NCBI RefSeq assembly: GCF_018917935.1
Contig: NZ_JAHLPN010000002.1
Location: forward strand, 62,001 to 126,000
Direction: 5' to 3'
Source: Kineothrix sp. MSJ-39
GTDB lineage: Bacteria; Bacillota; Clostridia; Lachnospirales; Lachnospiraceae
DNA length: 64,000 nucleotides
Part shown: piece after piece, positions 1 to 9,993 of the stretch
Numbering within the stretch: the stretch's first letter is position 1
Layout: the number at the start of each line of letters is the position of its first letter
Notes under the pieces: model-generated
What the model saw: only the letters and a program-made list of their open reading frames with translations
Told to the model about the DNA's origin: nothing
Database searches by the model: none
Program-made: the position numbers and the translations under genes

Positions 1-1226
1 AGTCCTGCAAAGATGACTGCTGCCTTTGCCGCCTTTGCTGCTTCCACTGCTTCTGCGATCAGCTTTTCATCGATCACGTCTTCTGCATCATCATAGCCCT
101 GTGCATAGGTGATATTTGCCATGCCCGCTACCATATCCATGGCGCTGTCTACCTTATGGGAATTGATGTGACTGCTGCCACCACCCTGGAATCTCGGCTT
201 CTTTGCAAATTTACCGATGAATGCGATCTCATCTGTTTCGGAAAGCGGAAGGATGCCATCATTTTTCAGAAGCACGATAGACTCCTCTGCTACCTTTCTT
301 GCCATTTCATGATCCTTGTCACGGTCAAATACCGCTGTTTCATCACGGTTTTCCACAAATCGGTATACAATGTTCAAAATTCTTTCCACTGCTTTGTCCA
401 GCACGGCTTCGTCCAGTCTGCCTTCCTTGACTGCCTTCACGATCAGGGCATCATTGACGCCGTAGGAAGCAGGCATTTCCAGATCCAGTCCTGCCTTAAC
501 ACCTTCCACTCTGTCGTTGACTGCGCCCCAGTCACTGACTACATAACCGTCAAAGCCCCATTCATCACGCAGAATGTCTGTCAGAAGCTGCTTGTTCTCT
601 GCTGCATAGGTTCCGTTGATCCGGTTGTAGGAGCACATCACTGTCCATGGCTTTGCGTTCTTTACCGCACCTTCAAATGCTGCCAGATAAATTTCCCGCA
701 TGGTACGCTCATCGATCCGGGAATCGGAAGACATACGTCTTGTTTCCTGATTGTTTGCCATAAAATGCTTGATGGAAGTACCGACATGCTTGCTCTGTAC
801 ACCCTTGATCTGGCTTGTCGCGATCTCTGTTGCCAGATACGGATCTTCGGAATAGTATTCAAAATTTCTGCCGCAAAGCGGGGAACGCTTGATGTTGACA
901 GCAGGTCCTAAAATGACGCTGACATCTTCTGCCTGACATTCCTGTCCGAGCGTCTGTCCCATGCTGTAAAGAAGATCTCTGTTAAAGCTTGCAGCCGTTC
1001 CGCATGCTGTCGGGAAACAGACTGCCTTGATACTGTCATTGATGCCAAGATGATCTCCGCTCTGATCCTGCTTTCTGAGTCCGTGAGGGCCATCTGATAC
1101 CATGCTTCTCGGAACGCCGAGTCTTTCCACTGCTTTTGTGTGCCAGAAGTCGTCGCCTGAGCACATAGCTGCTTTTTCTTCCAGTGTCATCTGTGAAATG
1201 ATTTCTTTTAACTGTTCTGCTGTCAT
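1..1226 (-). CDS. Beta-glucosidase, glycoside hydrolase family 3 (3' end outside window)
   Basis: About 408 N-terminal residues are present; the gene runs off the left edge. GH3 enzymes remove terminal beta-linked sugars from oligosaccharides. The N-terminal domain starts [20 protein letters not shown] and carries [20 protein letters not shown] and KHFMANNQE. The catalytic nucleophile motif VVSDWGAV puts the acid at about Asp232. There is no signal peptide, so a cytoplasmic enzyme is inferred. The start is set by an AGGAG site at about 1233-1237. An AraC-type regulator is transcribed divergently 230 bp away and may control it. The C-terminal domain, which helps set specificity, is not visible, so xylosidase or another activity cannot be excluded. 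Confidence 0.93.
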   Translation of the reverse strand, partial: MTAEQLKEIISQMTLEEKAAMCSGDDFWHTKAVERLGVPRSMVSDGPHGLRKQDQSGDHLGINDSIKAVCFPTACGTAASFNRDLLYSMGQTLGQECQAEDVSVILGPAVNIKRSPLCGRNFEYYSEDPYLATEIATSQIKGVQSKHVGTSIKHFMANNQETRRMSSDSRIDERTMREIYLAAFEGAVKNAKPWTVMCSYNRINGTYAAENKQLLTDILRDEWGFDGYVVSDWGAVNDRVEGVKAGLDLEMPASYGVNDALIVKAVKEGRLDEAVLDKAVERILNIVYRFVENRDETAVFDRDKDHEMARKVAEESIVLLKNDGILPLSETDEIAFIGKFAKKPRFQGGGSSHINSHKVDSAMDMVAGMANITYAQGYDDAEDVIDEKLIAEAVEAAKAAKAAVIFAG

Positions 1227-1347
1227 TTGTTTTCTCCTTTTCTTTGTTTTATTTGCCGCCGCGCTTTCCCACGCTTTCGTCTTTTGTTCCGTCTGTCTGA
1301 TTTACCTTTAATCTAGCACGGATCACTGTACTTTCCTATAGCCGTTT

Positions 1348-1426
1348 TTGACCAATCACTAGGTCAATATTGACTTTTTCACTGCAATAATGCAGTATAT
1401 TTCTATCAGAATATGTTATATTCTGA
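1348..1426. promoter_or_regulatory. Two inverted repeats in the divergent GH3/araC promoter region
   Basis: The first repeat is TTGACC-8 nt-GGTCAA at 1348-1367. The second is TCAGAATA-5 nt-TATTCTGA at 1406-1426. Both lie between the beta-glucosidase gene and the AraC-type gene, where operators would be expected. The second is just upstream of the regulator's ribosome site and could instead be a leader hairpin. The protein that binds is not known; control by the adjacent AraC protein is inference. Confidence 0.4.
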
Positions 1427-1455
1427 TTTATTTGATAAAAAGGTGGAAAACACAT

Positions 1456-2331
1456 ATGGCAGATGGCTCATACCGCGAAATCTACAAACATGAACAGATC
1501 AAAACAGAATACGGACTGCCCGTCCGTTATATCGTATATGAAGAAAACAACGCCTTTATCAGCCGTCACTGGCATGATGATATGGAGATCGTTTATCTGC
1601 TCGCGGGCAGTATGGAAGTGGAAGACGGCGACAGCAGACGGATCCTGCAGGCGGATGATTTTGTCATCATCAATTCACGGGATATCCACAGCACGCGCTG
1701 TATCGGCCATGCCAGGATCCTGCTTTTGCAGTTTCCGATCAATTTTCTGCGTGCCAATATCCCGGATTACGATACGATCCGGTTTGAAGGCTATGAACAG
1801 CCCTTCCTTTCCCCGGAGCAGAATGAAATGCGAAAGCTCCTTCTTGCGGTCGCCGGACTGTATGAAAAAAAAGACCAGGAAGGCTTTCGTCTTGCCTTCC
1901 TGGGTCATTTATATACCATCCTTTATACACTTGTGCGGGATTTCAAACGGGTCGTCTCGCCGCAGGCACTTTTAAAAACGGAAAAGAACCTGGCGCGGTT
2001 ATCCACCATTACCTCTTATGTGGATGCCCATTATACACAACCGCTTTCTGTCCGGCAGGCAGCTTCCCTGATCCATGTCGGCGAGGAATATTTCTGCCGG
2101 TATTTCAAAAAATATATGGGTCTTACCTTTCTCGACTACGTTATGCAGGTCAGGATCCAGCATATCGATCATGATCTGCTGCATACAGATCTGCCGGTCG
2201 CCGAAATACTGGAGCGCAACGGCGTCAGCAATTACAAAGCATTTCTGCTGAAATTCAAACAGCTTTACCATATGTCGCCCCGCCAGCGGCGGGAGACTGT
2301 GTCTGCCGGCCGCCAGTCGTCACGCTCTTAA
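1456..2331 (+). CDS. AraC-family transcriptional regulator with N-terminal cupin
   Basis: A 291-aa regulator. The N-terminal half is an AraC-type cupin sensor domain (SRHWHDDMEIVYLLAGSMEV, then DDFVIINSRDIHS). The C-terminal ~100 residues form the double helix-turn-helix (FCRYFKKYMGLTFLDYV, ending HMSPRQRRE). An in-frame ATG exists at 1390, but the ATG at 1456 has an AGGTGG site at 1441-1446 and begins the conserved part, so it is preferred. It sits divergent to a GH3 beta-glucosidase gene and probably activates it in response to a sugar. It is convergent with the next gene, with only 3 bp between stop codons. Confidence 0.9.
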   Translation: MADGSYREIYKHEQIKTEYGLPVRYIVYEENNAFISRHWHDDMEIVYLLAGSMEVEDGDSRRILQADDFVIINSRDIHSTRCIGHARILLLQFPINFLRANIPDYDTIRFEGYEQPFLSPEQNEMRKLLLAVAGLYEKKDQEGFRLAFLGHLYTILYTLVRDFKRVVSPQALLKTEKNLARLSTITSYVDAHYTQPLSVRQAASLIHVGEEYFCRYFKKYMGLTFLDYVMQVRIQHIDHDLLHTDLPVAEILERNGVSNYKAFLLKFKQLYHMSPRQRRETVSAGRQSSRS

Positions 2332-2334
2332 AAA

Positions 2335-4062
2335 TTATAACTCCCAGTTACCGCTCTGCGTCTGCAGGCTGTACATATGTGCAAAATTACCGCCTTTTTC
2401 AAGTAGCTCCTTCGGACTGCCTTCCTCGATCACGCTGCCATGATCGAGTACGATAATCTTATCTGCCTGTGCAACGGTACGCATTCTGTGAGCAATGACC
2501 ATAACTGTCTTGCCGCCGATCAGCGCAGATAATGCAGCCTGTACCTTTGTTTCGTTTTCCGCATCTAAAGAAGCGGTAGCTTCATCCAGCAGGATGATCG
2601 GTGCATCCTTCAAAAAGGCTCTGGCGATGGAAATACGCTGTCTTTCCCCACCGGAAAGCTCCGCACCGTTTTCACCGATCCGCGTCTGCATGCCATCCGG
2701 CAGTTTCTCGGTAAATTCCAGTACATTGGCACGTTTTGCCGCTTCCATGACCTCCGCATCTGTTGCATCCTTCTTACCGACACGGATATTTTCCATGATC
2801 GTATTGTCAAACAGTGTCACATCCTGAAAGACGATGGAATATAAGGATAACAAGGCTTCCGGATCTGTTTCTTTCACATTCATACCGCCGACCGTGATAC
2901 GTCCGCCGGTCGGATCCCAGAAACGGGCAGCCAGTCTTGATACTGTTGTCTTACCACAACCGGAAGGTCCGACAAGTGCTGTTACCTCGCCCTGTTTTGC
3001 CGTAAAGGATACATCGGAAAGCACCTGCTCGCCTGTTTCATAAGCAAAACTGACGTGGTCAAATGTAATATCACAGCCCCGGTTGGTCAATTCCTCACGG
3101 CCTGTCATCTCATACCCCTCCGAAATCTCATTCATACGGTCTACATTGACAGTCAGTGCATTTAATGCAGCAAGGTTCATCAGCGATCCGTTCATCGGTT
3201 CATAAATACGGGATACAAGAATCAGGAATGCAAAGAAAGTGATCACATCAATTTCGCCTTTTGCCAGAAGAGAACCACCGACAAGTGCCACGCAGGCAAT
3301 GCCAAACTTGAGCAGAAGCTGACCGGAATTGACGATCATACCGGATAAAAGTTCATGTTTCATCGTTGCAGTTTCCGTCTGATCGATCTTTTTAAATAAT
3401 CCCTGCAGATATCCTTTCTGGGAGTTTGTACTCTTTAAGTCCTTGGAGCACTCGATAAATTCCTGGATATGATCTGCAATTTCCAGTTTTTTCTCTGTCA
3501 GATTTTTACCGCTTCTGACCTGAATGCCTTTGGAACCAAATACGATCCAGATCGCAAACGGTAACATCCAGAGTGCTGCCAGTGCCAGCTTCCACTGATA
3601 GAAAAACAGGGCGGCCGCAATGATAATGGTTGAAAAGATAGCACCGTAAAACTGAGCAAACTGATGGGAGTATGCATGCTCCAGTGCTGCCACATCCCCT
3701 AAGATAACAGTTGTCAGATCTGCACTGTCCTTCTGGTCGAAGAAGGATAATGGCATTTTTCTAAGCTTCTCTGCCAGAGAAATACGTTTGTTACCGGATT
3801 CTTTGTACATGGCAAAAAAGGTTGCATTATACTGCATGTAATATAAAACACCGAGCAGTGCAATTGTCAGGATACTGCCAATGAGCAGCAGCTGTGCATG
3901 CGCAAATGGTGCATCCTTTAAAATGTCCTCTGCCAGAACATATAACAGACCGGTCGGAAGCATGAGTGCGATGTTGACCAGAATACAGATGCAGACTGAT
4001 TTTATCATGTCTTTTGCACCCTGCTCTGATACGGCGTATTTTTTCATTAATTTTGCTATCAT
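2335..4062 (-). CDS. ABC half-exporter, permease fused to ATPase (YbtQ/IrtB-like)
   Basis: A 575-aa type-I exporter half. Six membrane helices fill about residues 20-300, followed by the nucleotide-binding domain: Walker A GPSGCGKTT near 365, signature LSGGERQR near 470, Walker B IILLDEATASLD near 490. The start overlaps the previous gene's stop by 4 bp, so the two are translated together and likely form a heterodimer. A pair of half-exporters beside an AraC regulator resembles the ybtA-ybtP-ybtQ arrangement of siderophore systems; the substrate is not shown by sequence. Multidrug export is the main alternative. Confidence 0.88.
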   Translation of the reverse strand: MIAKLMKKYAVSEQGAKDMIKSVCICILVNIALMLPTGLLYVLAEDILKDAPFAHAQLLLIGSILTIALLGVLYYMQYNATFFAMYKESGNKRISLAEKLRKMPLSFFDQKDSADLTTVILGDVAALEHAYSHQFAQFYGAIFSTIIIAAALFFYQWKLALAALWMLPFAIWIVFGSKGIQVRSGKNLTEKKLEIADHIQEFIECSKDLKSTNSQKGYLQGLFKKIDQTETATMKHELLSGMIVNSGQLLLKFGIACVALVGGSLLAKGEIDVITFFAFLILVSRIYEPMNGSLMNLAALNALTVNVDRMNEISEGYEMTGREELTNRGCDITFDHVSFAYETGEQVLSDVSFTAKQGEVTALVGPSGCGKTTVSRLAARFWDPTGGRITVGGMNVKETDPEALLSLYSIVFQDVTLFDNTIMENIRVGKKDATDAEVMEAAKRANVLEFTEKLPDGMQTRIGENGAELSGGERQRISIARAFLKDAPIILLDEATASLDAENETKVQAALSALIGGKTVMVIAHRMRTVAQADKIIVLDHGSVIEEGSPKELLEKGGNFAHMYSLQTQSGNWEL

Positions 4063-5843
4063 TTACTGCCACCTACCTTCCACTGGATTGAAGTCTGATA
4101 ATCATTCCACATCTTCTCGTAAAGACCATGGGCTTCCAGAAGTGCTTCATGTTTACCCGCCTCTTCTATCTTTCCGTTTTCAAATACGTAGATCGTATCA
4201 GCGTTTCTGACTGTTGTCAGTCTGTGCGCGATCATGATGACGGTCTTACCGACTGCCATTTCTTCAAATGCCTTCTGGACAAGCACTTCATTTTCAGGAT
4301 CTGCGTAAGCCGTTGCTTCATCCAGAATGATGATCGGCGCATCCTGCAGGATGATCCTTGCGATCGCCACTCTCTGCTGCTCACCGCCGGATAAGTAAAT
4401 ACCGTCTGTTCCGATCACCGTTTCGATTCCCTGCGGCAGTTTTGCCAGAATATCATCACACTGCGCTTTATGAAGGGCAGCAAGCACTTCTTCATCAGTC
4501 GCATTCCTTCTGCCCATGCGCACATTGTCCGCGATCGTACCTGCCAGCAGCCTGCTGTTCTGGAAGACATAGGAGATCGTACTGACTCTTTCCTCCTGCG
4601 CGATATCCCGGATATCAACATCACCGATCCGGACACATCCGCTTGTTACATCATAAAATCTTGCAATCAGACCTGCGGCTGTACTTTTTCCACTGCCGGA
4701 AGGTCCGACAAAGGCTGTTACCTTTCCTGCCGGAATCTGCAGGCTGACGTGGGAAACAGCATCCGGTAACTCTTTCCGGTAGCGGAAACTGACATCCTCA
4801 AAACTGATTCCATATGTCTGTGGGTGCTTAGTCTGCGCAGGTTCCGGAAGCGGTTCGATCGCCATGATCTCGTTAAAACGGGCAATGGCATCCTCAACCT
4901 TCATGGATTCCTCTCCCATAAACATGATCTTGGTCAGTGTCGTGGCAATGACCGGTGTAAAGATCACATAAAATACGAAATTCAGTAAAATGTTGAATGC
5001 CACATGATCGCCACGATACAGGATCAGTGTCAGTGCAATCAGAAATGCAAAGGTACTGTTTACCATCATCTGGTAGCAGACCATTGGCATACGCATCTCT
5101 GTTGTATAATTGATGCAGAATTTATAATAGCTGTCGATGGATGCTTTGAATCTGGAAAAACTATGTACTGTCTGGGAAAATGTCTTTACGACGTTGATAC
5201 CCCTGACATATTCCACCGCCTCATTGTTCATATTTTCAAGTGCAGTCTGATAATGTTTCATATCCTCCTGCATCTGTTTTCCGGTCATTTTTGTCATGCC
5301 TGCCATGCTCAGTACAACAGGGATCAGACAGACAAGACCGAACCGCCAGTTAAATACAAACAGCAGTATGATCATGGCGACCGGTGTCACATAGGCGCCG
5401 ACCAGATCCGGCAGCTGATGTGCAAGATATGTTTCCGTTGCAGCCGCGGAATCATTGATAACTCTGCGGATCCTGCCCGATCCAAGCTCATCGGCAAATC
5501 CGATCGGAAGTTTCGCAATATGGGCAAGCAATTCCTTTCTGATATTCGTTGCCACACGGAATGCACCTGCATGGGAACACATCAATGCAGCGAAATAAAG
5601 CAGCATGGAAACTGCCGCTGCAAGTACTGCAAGCCATCCGTTTCCCGCAATATGTGTTGCCTGTTTAAAATCCGGCGCAACTTCGATCACTTCTTTGATA
5701 ATGCGGAATAAAAACACATAGGTCAGAAGTGCTGCTACCGCACTGAGTCCGGAAAATATCCAGGAAAAGTAGGTACAATACTTATGACCGCCCGCATATC
5801 GCATCAGGACACTGAGCGCGCTCTCGTCTTTCTTTTTCTCCAT
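4059..5843 (-). CDS. ABC half-exporter, permease fused to ATPase (YbtP/IrtA-like)
   Basis: A 594-aa partner of the following half-exporter. Membrane domain to about residue 310; Walker A GPSGSGKST near 379-387; signature LSGGEQQR near 484; Walker B followed by DEATAYADPENE. The A-D-P-E-N-E sequence after Walker B is typical of the IrtAB/YbtPQ group, which handles metal-siderophore complexes despite an exporter fold. It lies 48 bp downstream of an AraC-type gene on the same strand. Function in iron or siderophore traffic is inferred from family and context only. Confidence 0.88.
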   Translation of the reverse strand: MEKKKDESALSVLMRYAGGHKYCTYFSWIFSGLSAVAALLTYVFLFRIIKEVIEVAPDFKQATHIAGNGWLAVLAAAVSMLLYFAALMCSHAGAFRVATNIRKELLAHIAKLPIGFADELGSGRIRRVINDSAAATETYLAHQLPDLVGAYVTPVAMIILLFVFNWRFGLVCLIPVVLSMAGMTKMTGKQMQEDMKHYQTALENMNNEAVEYVRGINVVKTFSQTVHSFSRFKASIDSYYKFCINYTTEMRMPMVCYQMMVNSTFAFLIALTLILYRGDHVAFNILLNFVFYVIFTPVIATTLTKIMFMGEESMKVEDAIARFNEIMAIEPLPEPAQTKHPQTYGISFEDVSFRYRKELPDAVSHVSLQIPAGKVTAFVGPSGSGKSTAAGLIARFYDVTSGCVRIGDVDIRDIAQEERVSTISYVFQNSRLLAGTIADNVRMGRRNATDEEVLAALHKAQCDDILAKLPQGIETVIGTDGIYLSGGEQQRVAIARIILQDAPIIILDEATAYADPENEVLVQKAFEEMAVGKTVIMIAHRLTTVRNADTIYVFENGKIEEAGKHEALLEAHGLYEKMWNDYQTSIQWKVGGSK

Positions 5844-5891
5844 AAACTCTCTCCTCCTTATTAATTCCTTTTCCCGGATATTGTAAAAATA

Positions 5892-6887
5892 TTATCCCTC
5901 TATTTCTACTCCAAACAGCGCCAAATGCTCCATTCGTTCACTGGATTTTTTATACTCGCGAGGGCTGCAGCCTACAACAGAACGGAAAGCCGCCGCAAAC
6001 TTACTCGGATTGTCATAACCGAGCATTCCTGCAATTTCCGCCATACTGTACCTTGCCTCTTCTATGTAATGGATCGCCTTATGCATTTTATAATGCTTCA
6101 CAAATGTATAATATGGTTTTCCATAGATTTCACTGAAACAACTCTGAAACGTCGTCTGTCCGATCCCATATTTCTGCACGAGCTGTGGAACGGAGAAGCG
6201 CTGATCCAGATGTGAAACAACCTCTTTATGGATTGCACGTACCTTATCATAATCCTGTTGTCTGTAATAGCGCTTCTGCATCTTTTCTCCCTCCGGTGTT
6301 ACCATACAGATCAACAGAAGCAGTTCCAGAATCTTTAACTTCAGATAATAAGTCTCTATCTTCGGATCCACCTGATACATTTCATTCAGAATATGATTGA
6401 TCTCCGGCAGAGAACGGATGAACATGGCTCCCTTTTCTTTGCGGATCTGCTTTCCGAGAAAGCCAATCTGCTCTGCAGCCTCCGGAAAAACATCTTTTAA
6501 ATATGCTTTTGCCGTCTCCGGGTCGATCAGAATTTCCACTCCCGCATAAAAACCCAGCGGGAATTCCGGGTTTTCCCGTTTGACACCGACCAGATTTGCC
6601 TCTATTTCACCTTCTCCAAGGTAAAGCTGTCTGCCCTCCACTTTACAGCCGAAACGTCCCCGCCTGCAGTGATTGATCTCAATCATATTTTGGGTATCTT
6701 CGTTATAATCGGCTTCTACCGCTTCCTGCGAATGGAAATTGTTGTATACAAAGTACACGCCGGGCATGATCGGATGAAACACCATGGAGCTTCTTTCCCC
6801 GTTTTCTTCATTTCTTGACAGAATCGTCATGGACGGGGCATTTGCCCGGTCAAAACCTTTGCTGTGTAATTCATCAATGATCTTCAT
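5892..6887 (-). CDS. AraC-family transcriptional regulator
   Basis: A 331-aa protein with a variable N-terminal sensor region and a C-terminal AraC helix-turn-helix (FSVPQLVQKYGIGQTTFQSC, then MAEIAGMLGYDNPSKFAAAF and GCSPREYKKS). A GGGAGAAACAGG site precedes the ATG. It lies between an FtsX-type ABC permease gene upstream (32-bp gap) and two ABC half-exporter genes downstream (48-bp gap), all on the same strand, so it probably controls the half-exporters and may be cotranscribed with the whole run. The position and size fit the YbtA type of regulator, which responds to a siderophore; the effector is not known here. Confidence 0.88.
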   Translation of the reverse strand: MKIIDELHSKGFDRANAPSMTILSRNEENGERSSMVFHPIMPGVYFVYNNFHSQEAVEADYNEDTQNMIEINHCRRGRFGCKVEGRQLYLGEGEIEANLVGVKRENPEFPLGFYAGVEILIDPETAKAYLKDVFPEAAEQIGFLGKQIRKEKGAMFIRSLPEINHILNEMYQVDPKIETYYLKLKILELLLLICMVTPEGEKMQKRYYRQQDYDKVRAIHKEVVSHLDQRFSVPQLVQKYGIGQTTFQSCFSEIYGKPYYTFVKHYKMHKAIHYIEEARYSMAEIAGMLGYDNPSKFAAAFRSVVGCSPREYKKSSERMEHLALFGVEIEG

Positions 6888-6919
6888 ATCCTGTTTCTCC
6901 CTTACACCTGTTGCCTGCC

Positions 6920-9130
6920 TTATTCATCCTTCTGCCACAAAAGCTTTAACAGTGCCTTCTTTTTGGAGAGAAGTGTCATTGCCAGCAGATAGGATAGGAG
7001 TACGTAGCCAAAGCTGATTCCGATTGTGGAAACCTTCACAGGCAGACTCATCAGTCTTCCCGATGACTGCATGGCTGACAGAATCATGGAGTAAGCCGTC
7101 GCATACCCAAGCGGAACGCCTGCAAGAAATCCAAGCGGCACCAGAATATGATTGGCACGGAAAATAAATGTTCTGATCTCTCTGTCCGTATAGCCCAGAA
7201 TCGCAAGCATCGAAACGTTTCTTTTGTTTTCTTCCAATATCATGCCTGCCAGCATACTTGTCACCAGAATACAGATCAACACGCCCAGCACCTTTAAGAG
7301 CTTCAGCACGATTCCTGCTGTACTTGCCAGATTTTTTGCCTGCTCAATATAATCATCCACGGAAGAGGATTTACTGAGCATTTCGCCCGGAATATCCAGT
7401 TTTTCCCTGCTGATGATGACATTGTACTGCTCCACCGGTCTGTCCAGCAGCGCTGCCACATTTTCCTTGGATGTCAGGATAAGTGACATCACATCATTAT
7501 CCAGAATATCTGTTATTTCGATCGTTGTTTCCTGCAGCGTAACCGTGTCATAAAAGGTAAAGCTGTCTCCCGGCGATATGTGATAACGCTTTGCCGCCGC
7601 ATTTGTCATGTAATACTTTCCGTATTCGATCTGTTTGCCCGATACCAGTTTCCCGGAAAGCACATCATTGTTCTCCTCATACCCGATCATATTAAACCGG
7701 GAGTCGTCCGTCTTTGCGCCAAAGCTGATATCAAAAACAGCCGATCCGCCGTAAGGATTTTCTGTCTGAAAGCTCTTAAATCCATATTCATACTGACCGC
7801 CCATCATCGCGTCCGGCATTTTTACCCCGATCAGATTATCATAGGAATCCTGAAAGGAACCCCCCAGCACCACGACAAGTGTTGCGATGGCAATACCGAT
7901 GACCATCGTCAGGCTTCTTGCCTTGTTCAGCCAGATGGAACGCACCGTATAGATCCAGCCGGTGCTGCGACTGCTGTTTCTGCATATCCAGGCAGTTTTC
8001 TCTTTCTTCTGCTCGCGCAGAAGCGGAACAATATCACTTTTCAGACATGCTGACAGCACCAGATAAGATACAAGCCCATAGACAACGATCGGAATCAGCA
8101 CCGCAACAAGCAGCGTAAGCCATGGCATTTTTACCGTATAATCCAGATACTCGCCATCCCCGAAATAAAAGGCACTGAATGCTTTGGAAAACGGAATGCT
8201 GCAAAGAATGCCCAGAATATCTCCACCAACCGCTGGGATCATGCCAAACAGCATATAATGTCGGATCAGCTCCTGTTTCCGATATCCAAGCGTCATCAGT
8301 ACCGCAATGATCTTTCCTTCTCTCTTGACCATTCTTGATAAGACCATGGCAATGATCACAAGAACCAGCAGCATAATGATCGGACTGTACAGCGAAAATT
8401 CCGCCGTCAGATCGTCCGCTTCATGAAAGATCAGACTGATCCTTGTGTTACTTTCCTTTTCGATATATTCCATTGTTTTGTATGTATCATAAACGGCTTT
8501 GCGGAAATCCTGTTCCTTTGCTTTGTCCCCATATCGCACTGCATAGTACGTGATCGGATCCGCCAGCTTTTCCATTGCCTGTTTTGTAATGATTCCAATT
8601 CCAAACCCATCCTGATCGGGCATAGACTCTGTAAAATCATAAAGCATGACCGCATAATCCGATTTGTTACAGAGACCACTCACACAAAATTTCTGCCCTA
8701 AGATTGTGATCTCATCCCCGACTGTGATCCCGTTTGCTTTTGCATAGCGGTACGTAATCAGAATATCCGTATCGCATTGCAGATCCTCTCCCTCCAATAC
8801 AGAGGCAAGGTCCAGCTTCTCCATCTGCGTAAAAATACGCAGTTTTGTATCCCCGTATGTCAGATCTGTATACTGCTGCTGTTCCAATGTGACCGCATAC
8901 TGTTCCTCCAATGCCCGGATATCCGCATCTGTCAACGGTGTCTCTGTTTTGAATTCACCGTCCTCGATCCGGTTCTGCGCAAAAAAGCGTTCAAATCTGT
9001 CATATAATGTATTGCTGACCGCAAAGGCTCCTACCAGAAGCATAATGGTAATTGCCGTCAAAACAGTTCCCGTCAGATAAAAAGATATATGTTTCCCGAT
9101 ACTTCTTCGTACTCTTCTTTGTAATGTCAT
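6920..9130 (-). CDS. ABC transporter permease, FtsX/MacB-type, two FtsX domains
   Basis: A 736-aa permease with one N-terminal membrane helix (about 17-38), a ~200-residue extracellular domain, a three-helix FtsX domain (about 235-370), a second large extracellular region, and a second FtsX domain at the C terminus (about 610-730). This layout belongs to transporters that move or sense lipids, lipoproteins or antimicrobial peptides rather than importing solutes. The ATG overlaps the stop of the ATPase gene by 1 bp (TGATG), so the two products form one transporter. The substrate is unknown. Confidence 0.88.
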   Translation of the reverse strand: MTLQRRVRRSIGKHISFYLTGTVLTAITIMLLVGAFAVSNTLYDRFERFFAQNRIEDGEFKTETPLTDADIRALEEQYAVTLEQQQYTDLTYGDTKLRIFTQMEKLDLASVLEGEDLQCDTDILITYRYAKANGITVGDEITILGQKFCVSGLCNKSDYAVMLYDFTESMPDQDGFGIGIITKQAMEKLADPITYYAVRYGDKAKEQDFRKAVYDTYKTMEYIEKESNTRISLIFHEADDLTAEFSLYSPIIMLLVLVIIAMVLSRMVKREGKIIAVLMTLGYRKQELIRHYMLFGMIPAVGGDILGILCSIPFSKAFSAFYFGDGEYLDYTVKMPWLTLLVAVLIPIVVYGLVSYLVLSACLKSDIVPLLREQKKEKTAWICRNSSRSTGWIYTVRSIWLNKARSLTMVIGIAIATLVVVLGGSFQDSYDNLIGVKMPDAMMGGQYEYGFKSFQTENPYGGSAVFDISFGAKTDDSRFNMIGYEENNDVLSGKLVSGKQIEYGKYYMTNAAAKRYHISPGDSFTFYDTVTLQETTIEITDILDNDVMSLILTSKENVAALLDRPVEQYNVIISREKLDIPGEMLSKSSSVDDYIEQAKNLASTAGIVLKLLKVLGVLICILVTSMLAGMILEENKRNVSMLAILGYTDREIRTFIFRANHILVPLGFLAGVPLGYATAYSMILSAMQSSGRLMSLPVKVSTIGISFGYVLLSYLLAMTLLSKKKALLKLLWQKDE

Positions 9131-9825
9131 CAGATTTCCAGCTCCTCTACGTTTTTCTTTTGCTGTTTCAGGTTACTGATGATCTGTCCGTCATGGATCC
9201 TGACAACTCGATCTGCCATCTGCGCAATTCCCTCATTATGTGTGATCATGACGATCGTTGTATGGTAGGCTTCATTCACCTCTGCCAGCATGCGTAATAC
9301 TTCTCTGGAAGAAACAGAATCCAGTGCGCCCGTCGGTTCATCACAGAGAAGCAGCACCGGATTTTTGATCAGTGCTCTTCCGATCGCACATCGCTGCTGC
9401 TGACCACCGGAAAGTTCGGACGGAAAATGTGTGGCATGATCCGTCAGTCCCAGTTTTTCCAGCAGCTCCGAAAGGGGCAGCGGATTTTGAGAAATATCCT
9501 CTACCACACGGATATTTTCCCGGACTGTCAGTTCGGGGATCAGATTATATGATTGGAACACAACACCGATCTTTTTTCTGCGGTATTCTCCAAGTGCCTT
9601 TCTGGAAAGCTTTGTAATTTCCTGTCCGTCTATCGTAATGCTTCCTGCATCCAGATGATCCATTCCGCCCAGCATGTTCAAAAGTGTACTCTTACCGGAA
9701 CCTGACGGTCCTAAAATCACGCAGATTTCGCCTTTTTCCAGACTTAGCGATACATGATTTAATGCATACAGCTCGCTTTCTCCTGTTCCATACTTTTTAA
9801 CGGCGTCTTTCACCTCTATGTACAT
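9130..9825 (-). CDS. ABC transporter ATP-binding protein, LolD/MacB-type
   Basis: A 231-aa ATPase. Walker A GPSGSGKSTLLNMLGG, Q-loop VFQSYNLIPELTVREN, signature LSGGQQQRCAIGRAL and Walker B LLLCDEPTGALDS are all intact. The frame is open to 9864, but the start at 9825 (MYIEVKDAVKKYG) has a strong GGAGG site and matches the family. It energises the FtsX-type permease encoded immediately downstream. It is the first gene of a five-gene minus-strand run, placed just after the terminator of the chemoreceptor gene. Confidence 0.92.
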   Translation of the reverse strand: MYIEVKDAVKKYGTGESELYALNHVSLSLEKGEICVILGPSGSGKSTLLNMLGGMDHLDAGSITIDGQEITKLSRKALGEYRRKKIGVVFQSYNLIPELTVRENIRVVEDISQNPLPLSELLEKLGLTDHATHFPSELSGGQQQRCAIGRALIKNPVLLLCDEPTGALDSVSSREVLRMLAEVNEAYHTTIVMITHNEGIAQMADRVVRIHDGQIISNLKQQKKNVEELEI

Positions 9826-9927
9826 ATTCCTTCCTCCCTCTGTTCGTCTAAATAGTTGTGTCAAATATATGTTAGTGTATTCTAACTCTTATGTCAAATG
9901 ATTTATCGGATTGCCTGCTTTTAAGCC

Positions 9928-9959
9928 AAAAAGAGCCGGAATGAAATTCATTCCGGCTC
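9928..9959 (-). terminator. Rho-independent terminator of the chemoreceptor gene
   Basis: A 13-bp perfect stem (GAGCCGGAATGAA paired with its complement) with a 1-nt centre at 9933-9959, followed on the minus strand by a run of five T at 9932-9928. It lies 35 bp past the stop codon of the chemoreceptor gene. Confidence 0.92.
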
Positions 9960-9993
9960 CTGTAAAGCACTCTTATTCGTAATATTATGTATT

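Noticed and set aside
156-911. 251-aa open frame on the plus strand
   Set aside because: It lies antisense within the conserved GH3 beta-glucosidase gene, has no ribosome site, and its composition (rich in Cys, His, Phe) is typical of an antisense shadow.
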